Source of the DNA: Actinomycetota bacterium | Lineage (GTDB): Bacteria; Actinomycetota; Aquicultoria; Aquicultorales; Aquicultoraceae | Assembly (NCBI GenBank): GCA_018333515.1 | Contig: JAGXSZ010000040.1 | Coordinates: 1 to 64,000 of the forward strand | Direction of reading: 5' to 3' | Length of the DNA stretch: 64,000 nt | Shown: piece after piece, positions 48,540 through 57,523 of the stretch | Position numbering within the stretch: position 1 is the stretch's first letter | Layout of the letters: each line of letters begins with the position of its first letter | Notes under the pieces: generated by a model | The model's database searches: none | What the model saw: the letters and a program-made list of their open reading frames with translations, nothing else | Told to the model about the DNA's origin: nothing | Position numbers and translations under genes: made by a program

Positions 48540-48821
48540 CTACGCAGGCTCCTGGTCGGTCTTATCTTCTATTTTAACTACATCGACCTTCTTGGGTTTT
48601 GGCGCGGTCGGGATGAAATATTGTTGCGGGCTTTCAGGGGATTTAAAGAATTCCTCTGGGCTGTAGGCGCGATATTTCTTGCCGTTTTGGTCGGCGATTC
48701 TCACGGTTACTCCTTCCTGTAGGGTATTTGCCTGTTTTCGGAGCGCTTCTGTCGTTTGCGATAGCCATACCGCAACGAGTGTCGACTCTCCGTAATAAAA
48801 AAGATATGACCACTCTTTCAC
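48540..48821 (-). CDS. hypothetical protein
   Basis: A 93-residue protein starting MKEWSYLFYYGESTLVAVWL, with a helix (TTEALRKQANTLQEG), a strand region (VTVRIADQNGKKYRAYSPEEF) and a proline/lysine-rich tail. I recognise no family. GTG start with a poor SD. It lies between the transporter and the cold-shock gene. Confidence 0.5.
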   Translation of the reverse strand: MKEWSYLFYYGESTLVAVWLSQTTEALRKQANTLQEGVTVRIADQNGKKYRAYSPEEFFKSPESPQQYFIPTAPKPKKVDVVKIEDKTDQEPA

Positions 48822-48998
48822 AGGAGCTTCATATCCTCATAATTAAACAACAAAGCAATCTCAATGAATTAATTATATCACACTAACGCCAAAATGCCGC
48901 ATTCAAGCAAAACACTCTTCGGCCATGAGCCAACCTCTATGACTACTCTCGGAACAAGACCGAATTGTTTGCTGTGCCCGGCGAGACAAACGGCAATA

Positions 48999-49030
48999 AA
49001 AAAGACCCGCTATACATAGCAGGTCTTTTT
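48999..49030 (-). terminator. terminator of the first cold-shock gene
   Basis: Stem AAAAAGACCCGCTA / TAGCAGGTCTTTTT with one mismatch and a 4-base loop, 15 bases after the csp stop. Confidence 0.85.
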
Positions 49031-49044
49031 AAGTTGAAACTAGA

Positions 49045-49251
49045 TTAGCCAACAACGGTTACGTTGCTTGCGCGAGCGCCTTTAGCCTCCATTTGAACCT
49101 CAAACTCGACTACCGCGCCCTCGGCGAGTGTCTTGAAACCGTCGCCGCCGATTGCTGAGTGATGTACAAAGACATCCGGTCCGCCGTCTTCCTGGCTGAT
49201 AAAACCAAAACCTTTGCCGTCATCGAACCACTTTACTGTACCTTTTGACAA
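49045..49251 (-). CDS. cold-shock protein (CspA family), copy 1
   Basis: A 68-residue single-strand nucleic-acid-binding OB protein. RNP1 is KGFGFI and RNP2 is VFVHHS. The frame extends to a GTG at 49260, but that codon overlaps AGGAGG; the TTG at 49251 (LSKGTVKWF) gives an 8-base spacing and is preferred. A near-identical gene lies 3 kb away with the same leader. CspA proteins act as RNA chaperones. Confidence 0.94.
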   Translation of the reverse strand: MSKGTVKWFDDGKGFGFISQEDGGPDVFVHHSAIGGDGFKTLAEGAVVEFEVQMEAKGARASNVTVVG

Positions 49252-49297
49252 AATTGTCACCTCCTAGCGTCGCTAAACTTGAGCTTATGACGCTAGG
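49252..49297 (-). promoter_or_regulatory. SD-masking hairpin in the csp leader, copy 1
   Basis: CCTAGCGTC and GACGCTAGG pair over 9 bp (plus-strand arms 49263-49271 and 49289-49297) with a 17-base loop. The arm next to the gene overlaps three bases of the SD AGGAGG (49260-49265). The second csp gene has the same stem and loop length with a different loop. Confidence 0.7.
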
Positions 49298-49395
49298 TTA
49301 ATGAGGTACTTAAAAAGTTTACGACACCGACCATAAAAATAAGAACCCGTCTAACAACGAGTCCCCATTTACGAATTCACGTCTTAGCTTTCATT

Positions 49396-49424
49396 ATTAT
49401 CGGTCATATTGCGCGATTTGTAAA
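49396..49424 (-). promoter_or_regulatory. csp promoter, copy 1
   Basis: Read on the minus strand: TTTACA (49424-49419), 17-base spacer, GATAAT (49401-49396). The transcript leader is about 135 bases. Confidence 0.75.
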
Positions 49425-49509
49425 GGCTTTAGGATAAACATTATAACTTAGCAGGCATGATAGGCGAAACCCGCTAAGACATTCGACTAAATCCAGGTCT
49501 GACCCCGAT

Positions 49510-50019
49510 CTAAGGCCCGACTCCATATGTCCAGCTCGCTATTCCTCCATCGAGTTCATATACTTCGGAAAAGCCATTGTCGGTCAATAATTTAGCCGCG
49601 TCCTTGCTCCATTTTCCGGCATCGTCATAGAGCAGAACCGGTTTTGTTTTGTCGAGTTCTCCGAAGCGCGTCGCCAACTCGCCTTGCGGTAAAAGTTTTG
49701 CGCCTAGTATGTGTTTGTTCCCATACAGGTAAGAACTTCTCAAGTCTACGATTTGAACGGCGGGATTGCCACTGATAAGTGCCGACGCATCGGATGCGCT
49801 GATATTTTTCCAGGGAGGCGGCGCCGTTGGTTGAGTAGTTTGGACCGTCGGCGGAGTCTCCGGCGGAGCTTGTGGTGCCGCCGGTGCTTGTTCGTTTTTC
49901 GCTGCGGTAATACCCAAGTCTTCGTCGGTAACCTGGCCCGCGGAACACCCAAACGCCAGGGATACGGATGCGATGAGAAGGGCGATAGCTAAGTACTTTC
50001 TCAAATGGGGCAAGTTCAA
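49510..50019 (-). CDS. rhodanese-like lipoprotein with no catalytic cysteine
   Basis: A 169-residue exported protein. Residues 1-25 are a lipoprotein signal (LAIALLIASVSLAFGC, Cys near 25). A proline/threonine/alanine-rich linker follows (about 42-70), then a rhodanese domain (ISASDASALI, VQIVDLRSSYLYGNKHI, GGIASW). The active-site loop reads LLYDDAGKWS: the usual Cys is Asp, so sulfur transfer is unlikely and a binding role more plausible. It would be processed by the lgt/lspA pair. It lies 112 bases after typA on the same strand. Confidence 0.88.
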   Translation of the reverse strand: MNLPHLRKYLAIALLIASVSLAFGCSAGQVTDEDLGITAAKNEQAPAAPQAPPETPPTVQTTQPTAPPPWKNISASDASALISGNPAVQIVDLRSSYLYGNKHILGAKLLPQGELATRFGELDKTKPVLLYDDAGKWSKDAAKLLTDNGFSEVYELDGGIASWTYGVGP

Positions 50020-50131
50020 CCTCCTTAGAGTGGTCGCAGGCGATGAGGCGCTTGGCGCCGGCCGCTAGCGATGACTAAAATTCTATCGTATTATACCATG
50101 ACTTATTGTGGAGGCTCTACCCAAACCGGAA

Positions 50132-51955
50132 CTACTTCTTAGCTTTCTTGCGGGCGTTCTCATCGAGCAGCTTTTTTCTAATGCGGATTGCTTTCGGCGA
50201 GACCTCGACCAGCTCATCATCTTCGATGAATTCAAGAGCCTGCTCCAACGTCATCTCTTTATGCGGGGGCAGGCGCAGCGCATCGTCACTGCCCGAGGCC
50301 CGCATGTTGGTCAATTTCTTCTCTTTGACAGCGTTGACCGTAAGATCGACACCCTTATTATTTTCGCCGATAATCATACCCTCGTATACCTCGGTGTTGG
50401 GCGGTATGAAGAACCGCCCTCTATCCTGAAGCCCGCTCAAGGCATAGCGCACCGCCTTGCCTTGAGCGTGACAGACCAAGACGCCTTTCTCACGCTTGGG
50501 TATCTCGCCCTTGAAGAACTCGTATTCGTAGAAGTTGCTGTAGAGCGTCCCTGTTCCGCGTGTCATCGTCAGGAACTCGCTTCTGAAGCCGATGAGCGAG
50601 CGTGACGGTATGGTAAACTCCATCTGCACACTGCCCGAATCGGTTTCGACAAAGTTTTTCATCTCGGCTTTGCGTTTGCCCATCTCCTCGATGACATAGC
50701 CGTGATAATCTTTATCGACATCGATAACGAGCATCTCGATGGGCTCGAGAACCTTCCCGTCGATCTCCTTAAAGATGACCTTTGGTTTCGATACTTCGAG
50801 TTCATACCCTTCGCGGCGCATCGTCTCGACGAGGATTGAGAGGTGGAGTTCGCCTCGTCCCGATACTTTAATCATCTCTTCGCCTTCGACGTCCTCCACG
50901 CGCAAGCCCACATTGATTCTCGCCTCTCTGTGGAGGCGCTCGCGAATATGGCGGCTGGTAAGGAATTTACCGCCGTCCATTCCGACAAAGGGGCTGGTAT
51001 TCGGTCCAACCATAACCGATATCGTCGGTTCGTCGATATTGACGAAGGGAAGTGCTTTGGGCGACTCGAACGAGGCGATGGTCTCGCCGACGTTAATATT
51101 TTCCAAACCGGCGACACATGCGATATCTCCCGCACTCGCAAAATCGACGGCGACTCTTTTCATGCCTTGATACGCGAAGAGGCCGCTGACCTTGCCCGCC
51201 CGCCTGGTGCCGTCCCGGCGCATCAGATAGACTTGGTCGGAGACGCGTACTTCGCCGTGGACGATGCGCCCGAGACCGAGCCCTCCGATGTAGTTGTCGT
51301 AGTCGAGCATGGTGATTAGCATCTGCAACGGTCTCCCCACATCCGCGGCAGGGGGGAGAACGCGGTGTATGATGGTCTCGAAGAGCGGCTTTAGGCTATC
51401 GCTCTCTTCTTCCATCTCGTACCACGCGATACCGTCTTTTGCCGAGCAATAGACGACCGCGAAATCGAGCTGCTCATCGGAGGCATTGAGGTCGCAAAAG
51501 AGGTCGAAGGCCTCGTCGACGACGGCATGCGAGCGAGCATCCGGCCTGTCGACCTTGTTTATGACCAAAATCGGCTTCAGGTGAAGGTCGAGGGCCTTTC
51601 TTAAAACGAACTTTGTCTGAGGCATCGGCCCTTCGAATGCGTCGACCAGGAGGAGCACTCCATCGACCGTTTGCAGGATGCGCTCGACCTCGGAGCCGAA
51701 ATCGCTGTGCCCGGGCGTATCGACGATATTAATCTTGATGTCTTTATAGTTGATCGATGCGTTCTTGGAAAATATGGTGATGCCGCGTTCGCGCTCCAGG
51801 TCGTTGGAGTCCATAACGCGCTCGTTTACCTCTTCGTTTTGGCGAAAAACACCGGTTTGACGGAGCATGGCATCGACGAGCGTGGTTTTACCGTGGTCGA
51901 CATGTGCGATTATCGCGATATTTCTGATGTCTTTTCTTCTTGCCTGGTGTGACAT
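50132..51955 (-). CDS. typA: ribosome-associated GTPase TypA/BipA
   Basis: A 607-residue translational GTPase. G1 [16 protein letters not shown]3 [14 protein letters not shown] and G4 [10 protein letters not shown] are intact; EF-G-like domains and the TypA-specific C-terminal domain ([19 protein letters not shown]) follow. It helps ribosome assembly and stress or cold growth in other bacteria. ATG 51955 ([12 protein letters not shown]) is chosen because AAAGAGGTTGAAAG precedes it; the frame is open 16 codons further. Two csp genes flank it. Confidence 0.97.
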   Translation of the reverse strand: MSHQARRKDIRNIAIIAHVDHGKTTLVDAMLRQTGVFRQNEEVNERVMDSNDLERERGITIFSKNASINYKDIKINIVDTPGHSDFGSEVERILQTVDGVLLLVDAFEGPMPQTKFVLRKALDLHLKPILVINKVDRPDARSHAVVDEAFDLFCDLNASDEQLDFAVVYCSAKDGIAWYEMEEESDSLKPLFETIIHRVLPPAADVGRPLQMLITMLDYDNYIGGLGLGRIVHGEVRVSDQVYLMRRDGTRRAGKVSGLFAYQGMKRVAVDFASAGDIACVAGLENINVGETIASFESPKALPFVNIDEPTISVMVGPNTSPFVGMDGGKFLTSRHIRERLHREARINVGLRVEDVEGEEMIKVSGRGELHLSILVETMRREGYELEVSKPKVIFKEIDGKVLEPIEMLVIDVDKDYHGYVIEEMGKRKAEMKNFVETDSGSVQMEFTIPSRSLIGFRSEFLTMTRGTGTLYSNFYEYEFFKGEIPKREKGVLVCHAQGKAVRYALSGLQDRGRFFIPPNTEVYEGMIIGENNKGVDLTVNAVKEKKLTNMRASGSDDALRLPPHKEMTLEQALEFIEDDELVEVSPKAIRIRKKLLDENARKKAKK

Positions 51956-52070
51956 TCTTTCAACCTCTTTACCTGTTGTTACCGATTTCCACAACCTTGC
52001 CAATATACCACATATTTAAGGGCTTAGAAGCACTATCGGTGCGCCAATATTATCTTAAAGCCCCCACATA

Positions 52071-52103
52071 AAAAAGACCTGCCATCTCTAGCAGGTCTTT
52101 TTT
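52071..52103 (-). terminator. terminator of the second cold-shock gene
   Basis: Perfect 12-bp stem AAAAAGACCTGC / GCAGGTCTTTTT with an 8-base loop, bidirectional in appearance. Confidence 0.88.
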
Positions 52104-52116
52104 AAATTCTTGCTGA

Positions 52117-52323
52117 TTACTTTACAAGGGTGACGTTTGATGCGCGAGCGCCTTTGGGGTCCATCTCGACCTCAAACTCAACCGCCGCACCCTCGGCCAG
52201 AGTCTTAAATCCCTCCGCGACAATCGCCGAGTGATGTACAAAGACATCCGGGCCACCATTGTCCTGGCTGATGAAACCAAAACCTTTGCTATCATCAAAC
52301 CACTTAACAGTACCTGTTGACAA
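52117..52323 (-). CDS. cold-shock protein (CspA family), copy 2
   Basis: A 68-residue OB-fold RNA chaperone, nearly the same as copy 1 ([11 protein letters not shown] and VFVHHSA motifs). Start TTG 52323 (LSTGTVKWF) has AGGAGG 8 bases away; the frame's GTG at 52332 overlaps the SD. Promoter, leader and terminator all mirror copy 1, so the pair arose by duplication of the whole transcription unit. Confidence 0.94.
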   Translation of the reverse strand: MSTGTVKWFDDSKGFGFISQDNGGPDVFVHHSAIVAEGFKTLAEGAAVEFEVEMDPKGARASNVTLVK

Positions 52324-52369
52324 GAATTTCACCTCCTAGCGTCTAAGGGGTTAAGCTTACGACGCTAGG
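52324..52369 (-). promoter_or_regulatory. SD-masking hairpin in the csp leader, copy 2
   Basis: Same 9-bp stem as copy 1 (52335-52343 with 52361-52369) and again a 17-base loop of different sequence; it overlaps the SD at 52332-52337. Confidence 0.7.
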
Positions 52370-52467
52370 TTAATACGACACCCTAAAAGAGCTTACGTCA
52401 TCGACCATAAAAATAGAGACCCGCCCAACAGCGACTCCCTACTTAAAATCACGTCTTAGCTTTATAT

Positions 52468-52496
52468 ATTATCGCTCATTTGCCGGTTTTTGTAAA
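52468..52496 (-). promoter_or_regulatory. csp promoter, copy 2
   Basis: Minus strand: TTTACA (52496-52491), 17-base spacer, GATAAT (52473-52468), identical boxes to copy 1 with a different spacer. Confidence 0.75.
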
Positions 52497-52538
52497 GCAT
52501 TTTTGGTTTAGCCTGTATTTTAGGCAATTTGTCGTCTG

Positions 52539-54188
52539 TTAAATGGCTAGGTCTTCACCGGTTAGCCGGTGGTCGAACCGGAATGCGTCCTCGTCCAGGT
52601 GCCGGTTGTTGAGGACCGCTATCAACGCGCCGATAACGACGGCGTCGAATTTGGTATCGCTTTCTTTGACCAGCTCAGCGATGGCGGAATCTTTCGAACT
52701 AGGCTTCCTGTAGGCGCGTGTGGCGGTCATCGCATCGTAGGCGTCCGCTACGGCGATGATCCGGGCGAACAGGGGTATGTCGTCACCGGTCAAGCCCTCG
52801 GGGTATCCCGACCCATCGAGGCGCTCATGATGGTAGAGTACCGCCGGGACGATACTTTCGAGGCTGGCTATGGGCGCTAAGAGCCTGGAGCCGGTAACCG
52901 GATGCTCTTTTACAATATCGAACTCTTCGTCCGTAAGCTGGCCGGGTTTGTTCAATATGTGGGGCGGCACGTTTACCTTACCTACATCATGGATGAGCGC
53001 CGCCTTATAGAGGAGGTCTATGTCGTCTTGGCCTAAGTCCATCTCGACCGCTATTCTTCGGGAGATCTCAGCGACGCGCTTAGAATGATTGTTGGAGTGG
53101 TGGTCGACGACGTTAACGAGTTCATTGAGGACAGCGATGCTGTTGAAGCATGCCTGCTCTAGCGTCGCGTACATCCGGCTGTTATCTATGGAAAGGCCTA
53201 ACAAGCTACATGCCGCACGTATCGATTCACTGATCTCGGGCGAGATGGGGACGGTCGACTTCCATCCGATATTGAGGACGCCCACAAGCTTGTCGTGCGA
53301 AGCTATCTTAATCGAAGCGAACGAGCGTACGCCGGTTCTATTAGCGATGTTGCGGCGCTCACCGTTAAACGCCTCAACGCTGGAGAGTAGGTGGCTGTCG
53401 CGGTCGGTTTTTGCGACAAATTCGTTGTTTACCACAACATTTTTTATGAGGTATCTGCTGTCCTCCGGAAGTCCGTAATCGGACGCCAAGACGAACGCGT
53501 CACCTTCTCGCAGGTAGAGTGCGGCAATTCTTATCTCTGGAATACAGGAGAGGCTTTCGATGAATTTTTGCGCCAGCCGCTTCGTCGATGGGTTGTCCCT
53601 TAGGGATAGAGCCAGATTCGAAAATAAGCCGAGAATCAACTTTCGGCGCGATTGACGCTGTTGTGAGATGTACTTTTCGTCCTCGCCCTTGAGCAGTCCA
53701 ATCATGCCTCGCGAGTATTCCAGGCCCACCCTACTTTCGGCTTCAGTCGAAGGCGTGATGTATAAATCGAAAGTGCAGGGTCGCACGGGCTGGTCCGGGC
53801 CGACAATGGTTACGATTTTGCTGTAGCCAAAAGAAAGGAAGCCAAGCCCGCCGACGAGGCCCTTCATCACCGAGCACAGTGCCTCGGATCGATATTGCTT
53901 AAAGGGACAGTTCTTTACCTTATACCGGATTTGGCTCTTGGTTATGGCGATTGGAATGATGACATAGTCGAAGCTCGAAGTAACCGATGCTATCGCGTTG
54001 ATAAACGACGCACCCGACAGCTCGTTCTTCGCCGCGCCCGCGGCCGATTTGACCCGCCAATTCAGTTGTGTCGCAAGCTTAAGTCCCAGACTGGAGATGG
54101 TGGTTTGGGGAATCAGGGTATCGTCTATGGTCTTTGCCAACTCGCCGGTGATGAGCGTCAATAGTTGCTTGCTGTCCAAATAGTCCAA
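52539..54188 (-). CDS. GAF/HD-GYP cyclic-di-GMP phosphodiesterase-like protein
   Basis: A 549-residue soluble protein. Residues about 1-160 form an N-terminal domain with KNCPFKQYRSEALCSVMKGL, reminiscent of V4R-type ligand or metal-binding domains but not firmly assigned. A GAF domain follows (about 190-345). The HD-GYP domain (about 360-530) has HSKRVAEISRRIA, LIHDVGKVNVP, HHERLDGSGYPEGL and VADAYDAMTATRAYR, all complete, so it probably hydrolyses c-di-GMP. The frame starts at TTG 54188; TTG 54179 has better SD spacing from GAGGGAG. Confidence 0.9.
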   Translation of the reverse strand: MDYLDSKQLLTLITGELAKTIDDTLIPQTTISSLGLKLATQLNWRVKSAAGAAKNELSGASFINAIASVTSSFDYVIIPIAITKSQIRYKVKNCPFKQYRSEALCSVMKGLVGGLGFLSFGYSKIVTIVGPDQPVRPCTFDLYITPSTEAESRVGLEYSRGMIGLLKGEDEKYISQQRQSRRKLILGLFSNLALSLRDNPSTKRLAQKFIESLSCIPEIRIAALYLREGDAFVLASDYGLPEDSRYLIKNVVVNNEFVAKTDRDSHLLSSVEAFNGERRNIANRTGVRSFASIKIASHDKLVGVLNIGWKSTVPISPEISESIRAACSLLGLSIDNSRMYATLEQACFNSIAVLNELVNVVDHHSNNHSKRVAEISRRIAVEMDLGQDDIDLLYKAALIHDVGKVNVPPHILNKPGQLTDEEFDIVKEHPVTGSRLLAPIASLESIVPAVLYHHERLDGSGYPEGLTGDDIPLFARIIAVADAYDAMTATRAYRKPSSKDSAIAELVKESDTKFDAVVIGALIAVLNNRHLDEDAFRFDHRLTGEDLAI

Positions 54189-54331
54189 CTCCCTCAGCCC
54201 TAAGGATGATATAGATATATGATTTAATCGACAAGCGGCACGAAGAGCCTAAGCATTAATGAGTAAAAAGCGAGAACAGACGCGGAATAACAAGTGCGCG
54301 ACTTTCGCGAGCGAGCGTCGGCGCTTACATC

Positions 54332-57178
54332 CTATTTCTTAGCGCCAAGAACCCCGACGACCATCTTGGCGGCCTCGGCTCGGGTGGCCGTGTTGCTTGG
54401 CCTAAAGGTGTTGTCGTTATAGCCGCCGACGATGTTGGCCTTAACGCATTTGGCTATATAATCATTAGCCCATGAGGTCGCGATATCGGATAGGGTGCTG
54501 GCGCCGGCGGGCAGGCCAAGAGTCTCGGACGCTATTTTGGCGATCTCAGCTCGGGTTATACTTTTACCGGGCTTAAAAGTGCCGTCTTCGTAGCCGGCGA
54601 TAACCTTCTTCGATTTGGCCGTCTCGATATATTTATACGCCCAATGGTCTTTCGGTACATCGGTAAAGGAAGCGCTCGAAGGGTTCTCTAAGGTCCAACC
54701 CATCGTGAGGCACATCATTTTGGCGAACTCACCGCGGGATACGTTGTGGTTCGGCCGGAAAGACCCGTCGACATAACCGGAGACGATTTTGTTTGTGGTC
54801 AGCTGTATAACGTGGTCTTTATACCAGGCCGTATCGGGCACATCGGCGAAGCCGGATTGATTCGCGGTTTTCTCTACGAAGACCTCGAATTCGCTCGACT
54901 TCGCGCTCTCTTTTGCGGTTTTGCCTACCCAAGTCACCGCATACACGTAAGTCTTGCCGATTTCAACGCTCTTATCTTGATACCGGGCTTCGAGTATCGT
55001 CGCCGTGTTTACTTTTGACAGCGCCGTTTCACCTTTTATTTTTCGATAGACGTTGTAGCCGGAGAGGCCGCTGTCGGCAACGGAGGTCCACGATATGTGA
55101 GCCAACCCCTTATTGCTCACTACTTTCAGGCCTTGCGGGGCGGTCGCGGTGGTAGTGTCGTTCTGCGTAGTGATATTAAACGAGTATGCGGCGGCAAGCG
55201 CATTGCCGGCGCTGTCTTTGACACCGCTCGCGGGTATGGTCACCGTATATTTCATACCTAACGCAAGGTCTTTCGCCGGGGTTAGCGTCAGTACTTTATC
55301 TTTGATATTCTTTGACAGAGAAATCGCCGTGCTGCTCGTATCTTTAACGGCTATCGTCTCGTAGGCGGTTCCGGCCAGTATGTTCTCGCTAAAGGTTATG
55401 GTTATCGTCTTTTCTTTCGCGACCTCGACCGCATTGTTCGCCGGGTCGGTAGAGCTTACCGTCGGGGGAGTGGTATCGTTTTGGGTCGTAAAGCTCAAGG
55501 CATATTGCGCGGCCAGGTTATTATTGGACATATCTTTGACCGCGTTGACCGGAATCGTAATCGTGTGGACGGTATTGCCGGCAAGGTCGCCTGCCGGGTC
55601 AAGGCTTAACGTCGCCCCTGAAACTGTTTTGGTTGCATCTACCGAAACGCCGGCGGCGGTCTTAAACGTAATGTTGTTATAGGCGCTGCCGGCCTGGATG
55701 TTCTCACTAAAGGTGATAACGACGGTTTTGTCTCTCGTAATGCTTAAGGCGCTATTGGCCGGGTCGGTAGAGCTTACCGTCGGGGGCGTCGTATCCGGCG
55801 CCGCCGCTACAGTGAAGCTGAGGGTGTGTTGCGCACCGAACGCGTTGTTCGCGGTATCTTTTACGGCGCCCGCCGGGATTATCGCCGTATAGGTTGTGCC
55901 GTAAGCGAGGTCGCCGGTCGGGTCGAGTGTGAGCACGCGCCCGTTAATAACCTTGGTCATCGTAACCTGGCTGCCGGCGGCATCCTTAAGGGTTATCAAG
56001 TCGTAAGCGGTGCTCGACTGCACGTTCTCATTGAAAGTGATTGCTATGGTCTTGTCTCTGGCTATCGCGGTCGCCCCGTTTGCGGGGTCGGCGGAGTTGA
56101 TTACCGGCGGAAGGCTGTCGGATGTCGTGGCGCTAAAAACGCCGCCGCCCCAGGTGCCTGCGAATATCGTATAGTCCGAGCCGTACGCCGGGGAAAACCT
56201 AACAGAGGGGATGCTGGTCGGTGCGAGGCCGGTGTTTATCTGCGTCCAGTTGGTGCCGCCATTGGTCGATATGTGCGCGCCGCCCCCATAGGTGCCGACA
56301 ACGGTGGTGCTGTCGTCGGCATAGTTGGGCGATGTGGCGAGCGAGAATATGTTGACGCCCAAAAGGCCGCTCTGCGTCCAGCTCGCGCCGCCGTTGATCG
56401 TTTTATATACGCCGCCGCCATCGCTCGCGCCCGCGAAGACGGTGCCGTCAACAGCGTAGTTGGGGGACACACCGAGTGAGCTTATGTTGATGTTGCCAAG
56501 ATCGTTGTTTACCCGAGCCCAACTCGCTCCGCCGTCCATAGACTTGTACACGCCGCCGCCATCGCTTGTGCCCGCGAAGACGGTGCCGTCGATAGTGTAG
56601 TTGGGGGATGTTTGAATCGCGCTAATATAATTGTGCGAAAACCTGGTGTTCATAGCGGTCCAGCTCGTCCCGGCATCCGTCGATTTATATACGCCGCCGT
56701 TTGTTCCGGCAAAGACCGTCCGGTCGGTCGCATAGTTATTGGATATAGCAAGAGCGCTGACACTTGTGCCTGCGAGCCCCACTTGAGTCCAACTCGTACC
56801 GCCATTGGTCGACTTGTAGATTCCCGCGTTGTTGGTGCCCGAAAACACCGTGCCGTCGGCGGCATAGCCGGGGGAGACGGCGAGCGATTGCGCGTGGTTG
56901 CCGGCCAATCCGCCCTGCGTCCAGCTCGTCCCGCCGTTGGTCGATTTGTATATGCCGTTATCCGTGCCGGCAAAGACCGTCTTAGATGTGGCGTAATCGG
57001 GCGATACGCCGAGAGAGTAGACGATAGCGCCGGAAGGCCCGTTCGTAACCCATTCGTTGACGCCCGCATATCCTGTTGCCGCGACGGCCGGCAATAACGC
57101 GGCTGCGATAAGCACAAGCGCGGCTATTCTATTTAGGGTGGGAATTTTACTCGTCCTGGTCGCCATGGTTGTTTGCAT
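54332..57178 (-). CDS. S-layer-homology surface protein with beta-propeller-like and Ig-like repeats
   Basis: A 948-residue exported protein. A signal peptide spans residues 1 to about 39. About eight YCF48/BNR-like repeats follow to residue about 355 (VFAGT..GGGVYKS..GGASW units). Then come three Ig-like (Big_5 type) domains near 358, 461 and 566 (DPANGATAIARDKTIAITF pattern), a fibronectin type III-like domain near 675, and three SLH motifs from about 773 (FADVPDTAWYKDHVIQL...). SLH motifs anchor proteins to cell-wall polymers, so this is a cell-surface protein, perhaps for adhesion or as S-layer component. Start ATG 57178 after GGAGAGAG. Confidence 0.92.
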   Translation of the reverse strand: MQTTMATRTSKIPTLNRIAALVLIAAALLPAVAATGYAGVNEWVTNGPSGAIVYSLGVSPDYATSKTVFAGTDNGIYKSTNGGTSWTQGGLAGNHAQSLAVSPGYAADGTVFSGTNNAGIYKSTNGGTSWTQVGLAGTSVSALAISNNYATDRTVFAGTNGGVYKSTDAGTSWTAMNTRFSHNYISAIQTSPNYTIDGTVFAGTSDGGGVYKSMDGGASWARVNNDLGNINISSLGVSPNYAVDGTVFAGASDGGGVYKTINGGASWTQSGLLGVNIFSLATSPNYADDSTTVVGTYGGGAHISTNGGTNWTQINTGLAPTSIPSVRFSPAYGSDYTIFAGTWGGGVFSATTSDSLPPVINSADPANGATAIARDKTIAITFNENVQSSTAYDLITLKDAAGSQVTMTKVINGRVLTLDPTGDLAYGTTYTAIIPAGAVKDTANNAFGAQHTLSFTVAAAPDTTPPTVSSTDPANSALSITRDKTVVITFSENIQAGSAYNNITFKTAAGVSVDATKTVSGATLSLDPAGDLAGNTVHTITIPVNAVKDMSNNNLAAQYALSFTTQNDTTPPTVSSTDPANNAVEVAKEKTITITFSENILAGTAYETIAVKDTSSTAISLSKNIKDKVLTLTPAKDLALGMKYTVTIPASGVKDSAGNALAAAYSFNITTQNDTTTATAPQGLKVVSNKGLAHISWTSVADSGLSGYNVYRKIKGETALSKVNTATILEARYQDKSVEIGKTYVYAVTWVGKTAKESAKSSEFEVFVEKTANQSGFADVPDTAWYKDHVIQLTTNKIVSGYVDGSFRPNHNVSRGEFAKMMCLTMGWTLENPSSASFTDVPKDHWAYKYIETAKSKKVIAGYEDGTFKPGKSITRAEIAKIASETLGLPAGASTLSDIATSWANDYIAKCVKANIVGGYNDNTFRPSNTATRAEAAKMVVGVLGAKK

Positions 57179-57523
57179 ACGCTCTCTCCACTTCGTACAA
57201 ATATTTCACGTTAATTCGATAAGCCCTCGCGGTCTCTCATGATATTTGAGTATATATATTAGGAGTTATCGGACGGCTTGGTTGTTGTTTGAACCTTTTA
57301 TAGACAGAAAGCCTGGTGGGCAAGGGATGAGCAAACCGGTATCGACAATAGCCTTTCCAATCACATCCATTTAAGTTAAAGATTCTCAAATATATTGTTT
57401 AGCGGTCGCTATAGCTATGCTAATATTGGGTCAAAGCTATAAAGAACCGAATATTTGTCCTTGCCCTTGCCCAAAAATTGCGTCATTCAAATTGTCGTCA
57501 CAGAAAGGGAGGCCGCCGTCTTG
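57179..57523. other. divergent intergenic region, surface protein / cyclase-PPR gene
   Basis: AT-rich in parts. A TTGTTT near 57394 with TAATAT about 20 bases on may serve the plus-strand gene. No RNA gene recognised. Confidence 0.4.

Noticed and set aside
55826-56479. 217-codon frame antisense to the surface protein
   Set aside because: Low-complexity product from repeated coding sequence on the other strand; no SD.
54332-57178. Repeats in the surface protein as a CRISPR or DNA-repeat array
   Set aside because: The periodicity is at protein level (BNR, Ig-like, SLH) and diverged in DNA. No CRISPR array was seen anywhere in the window.
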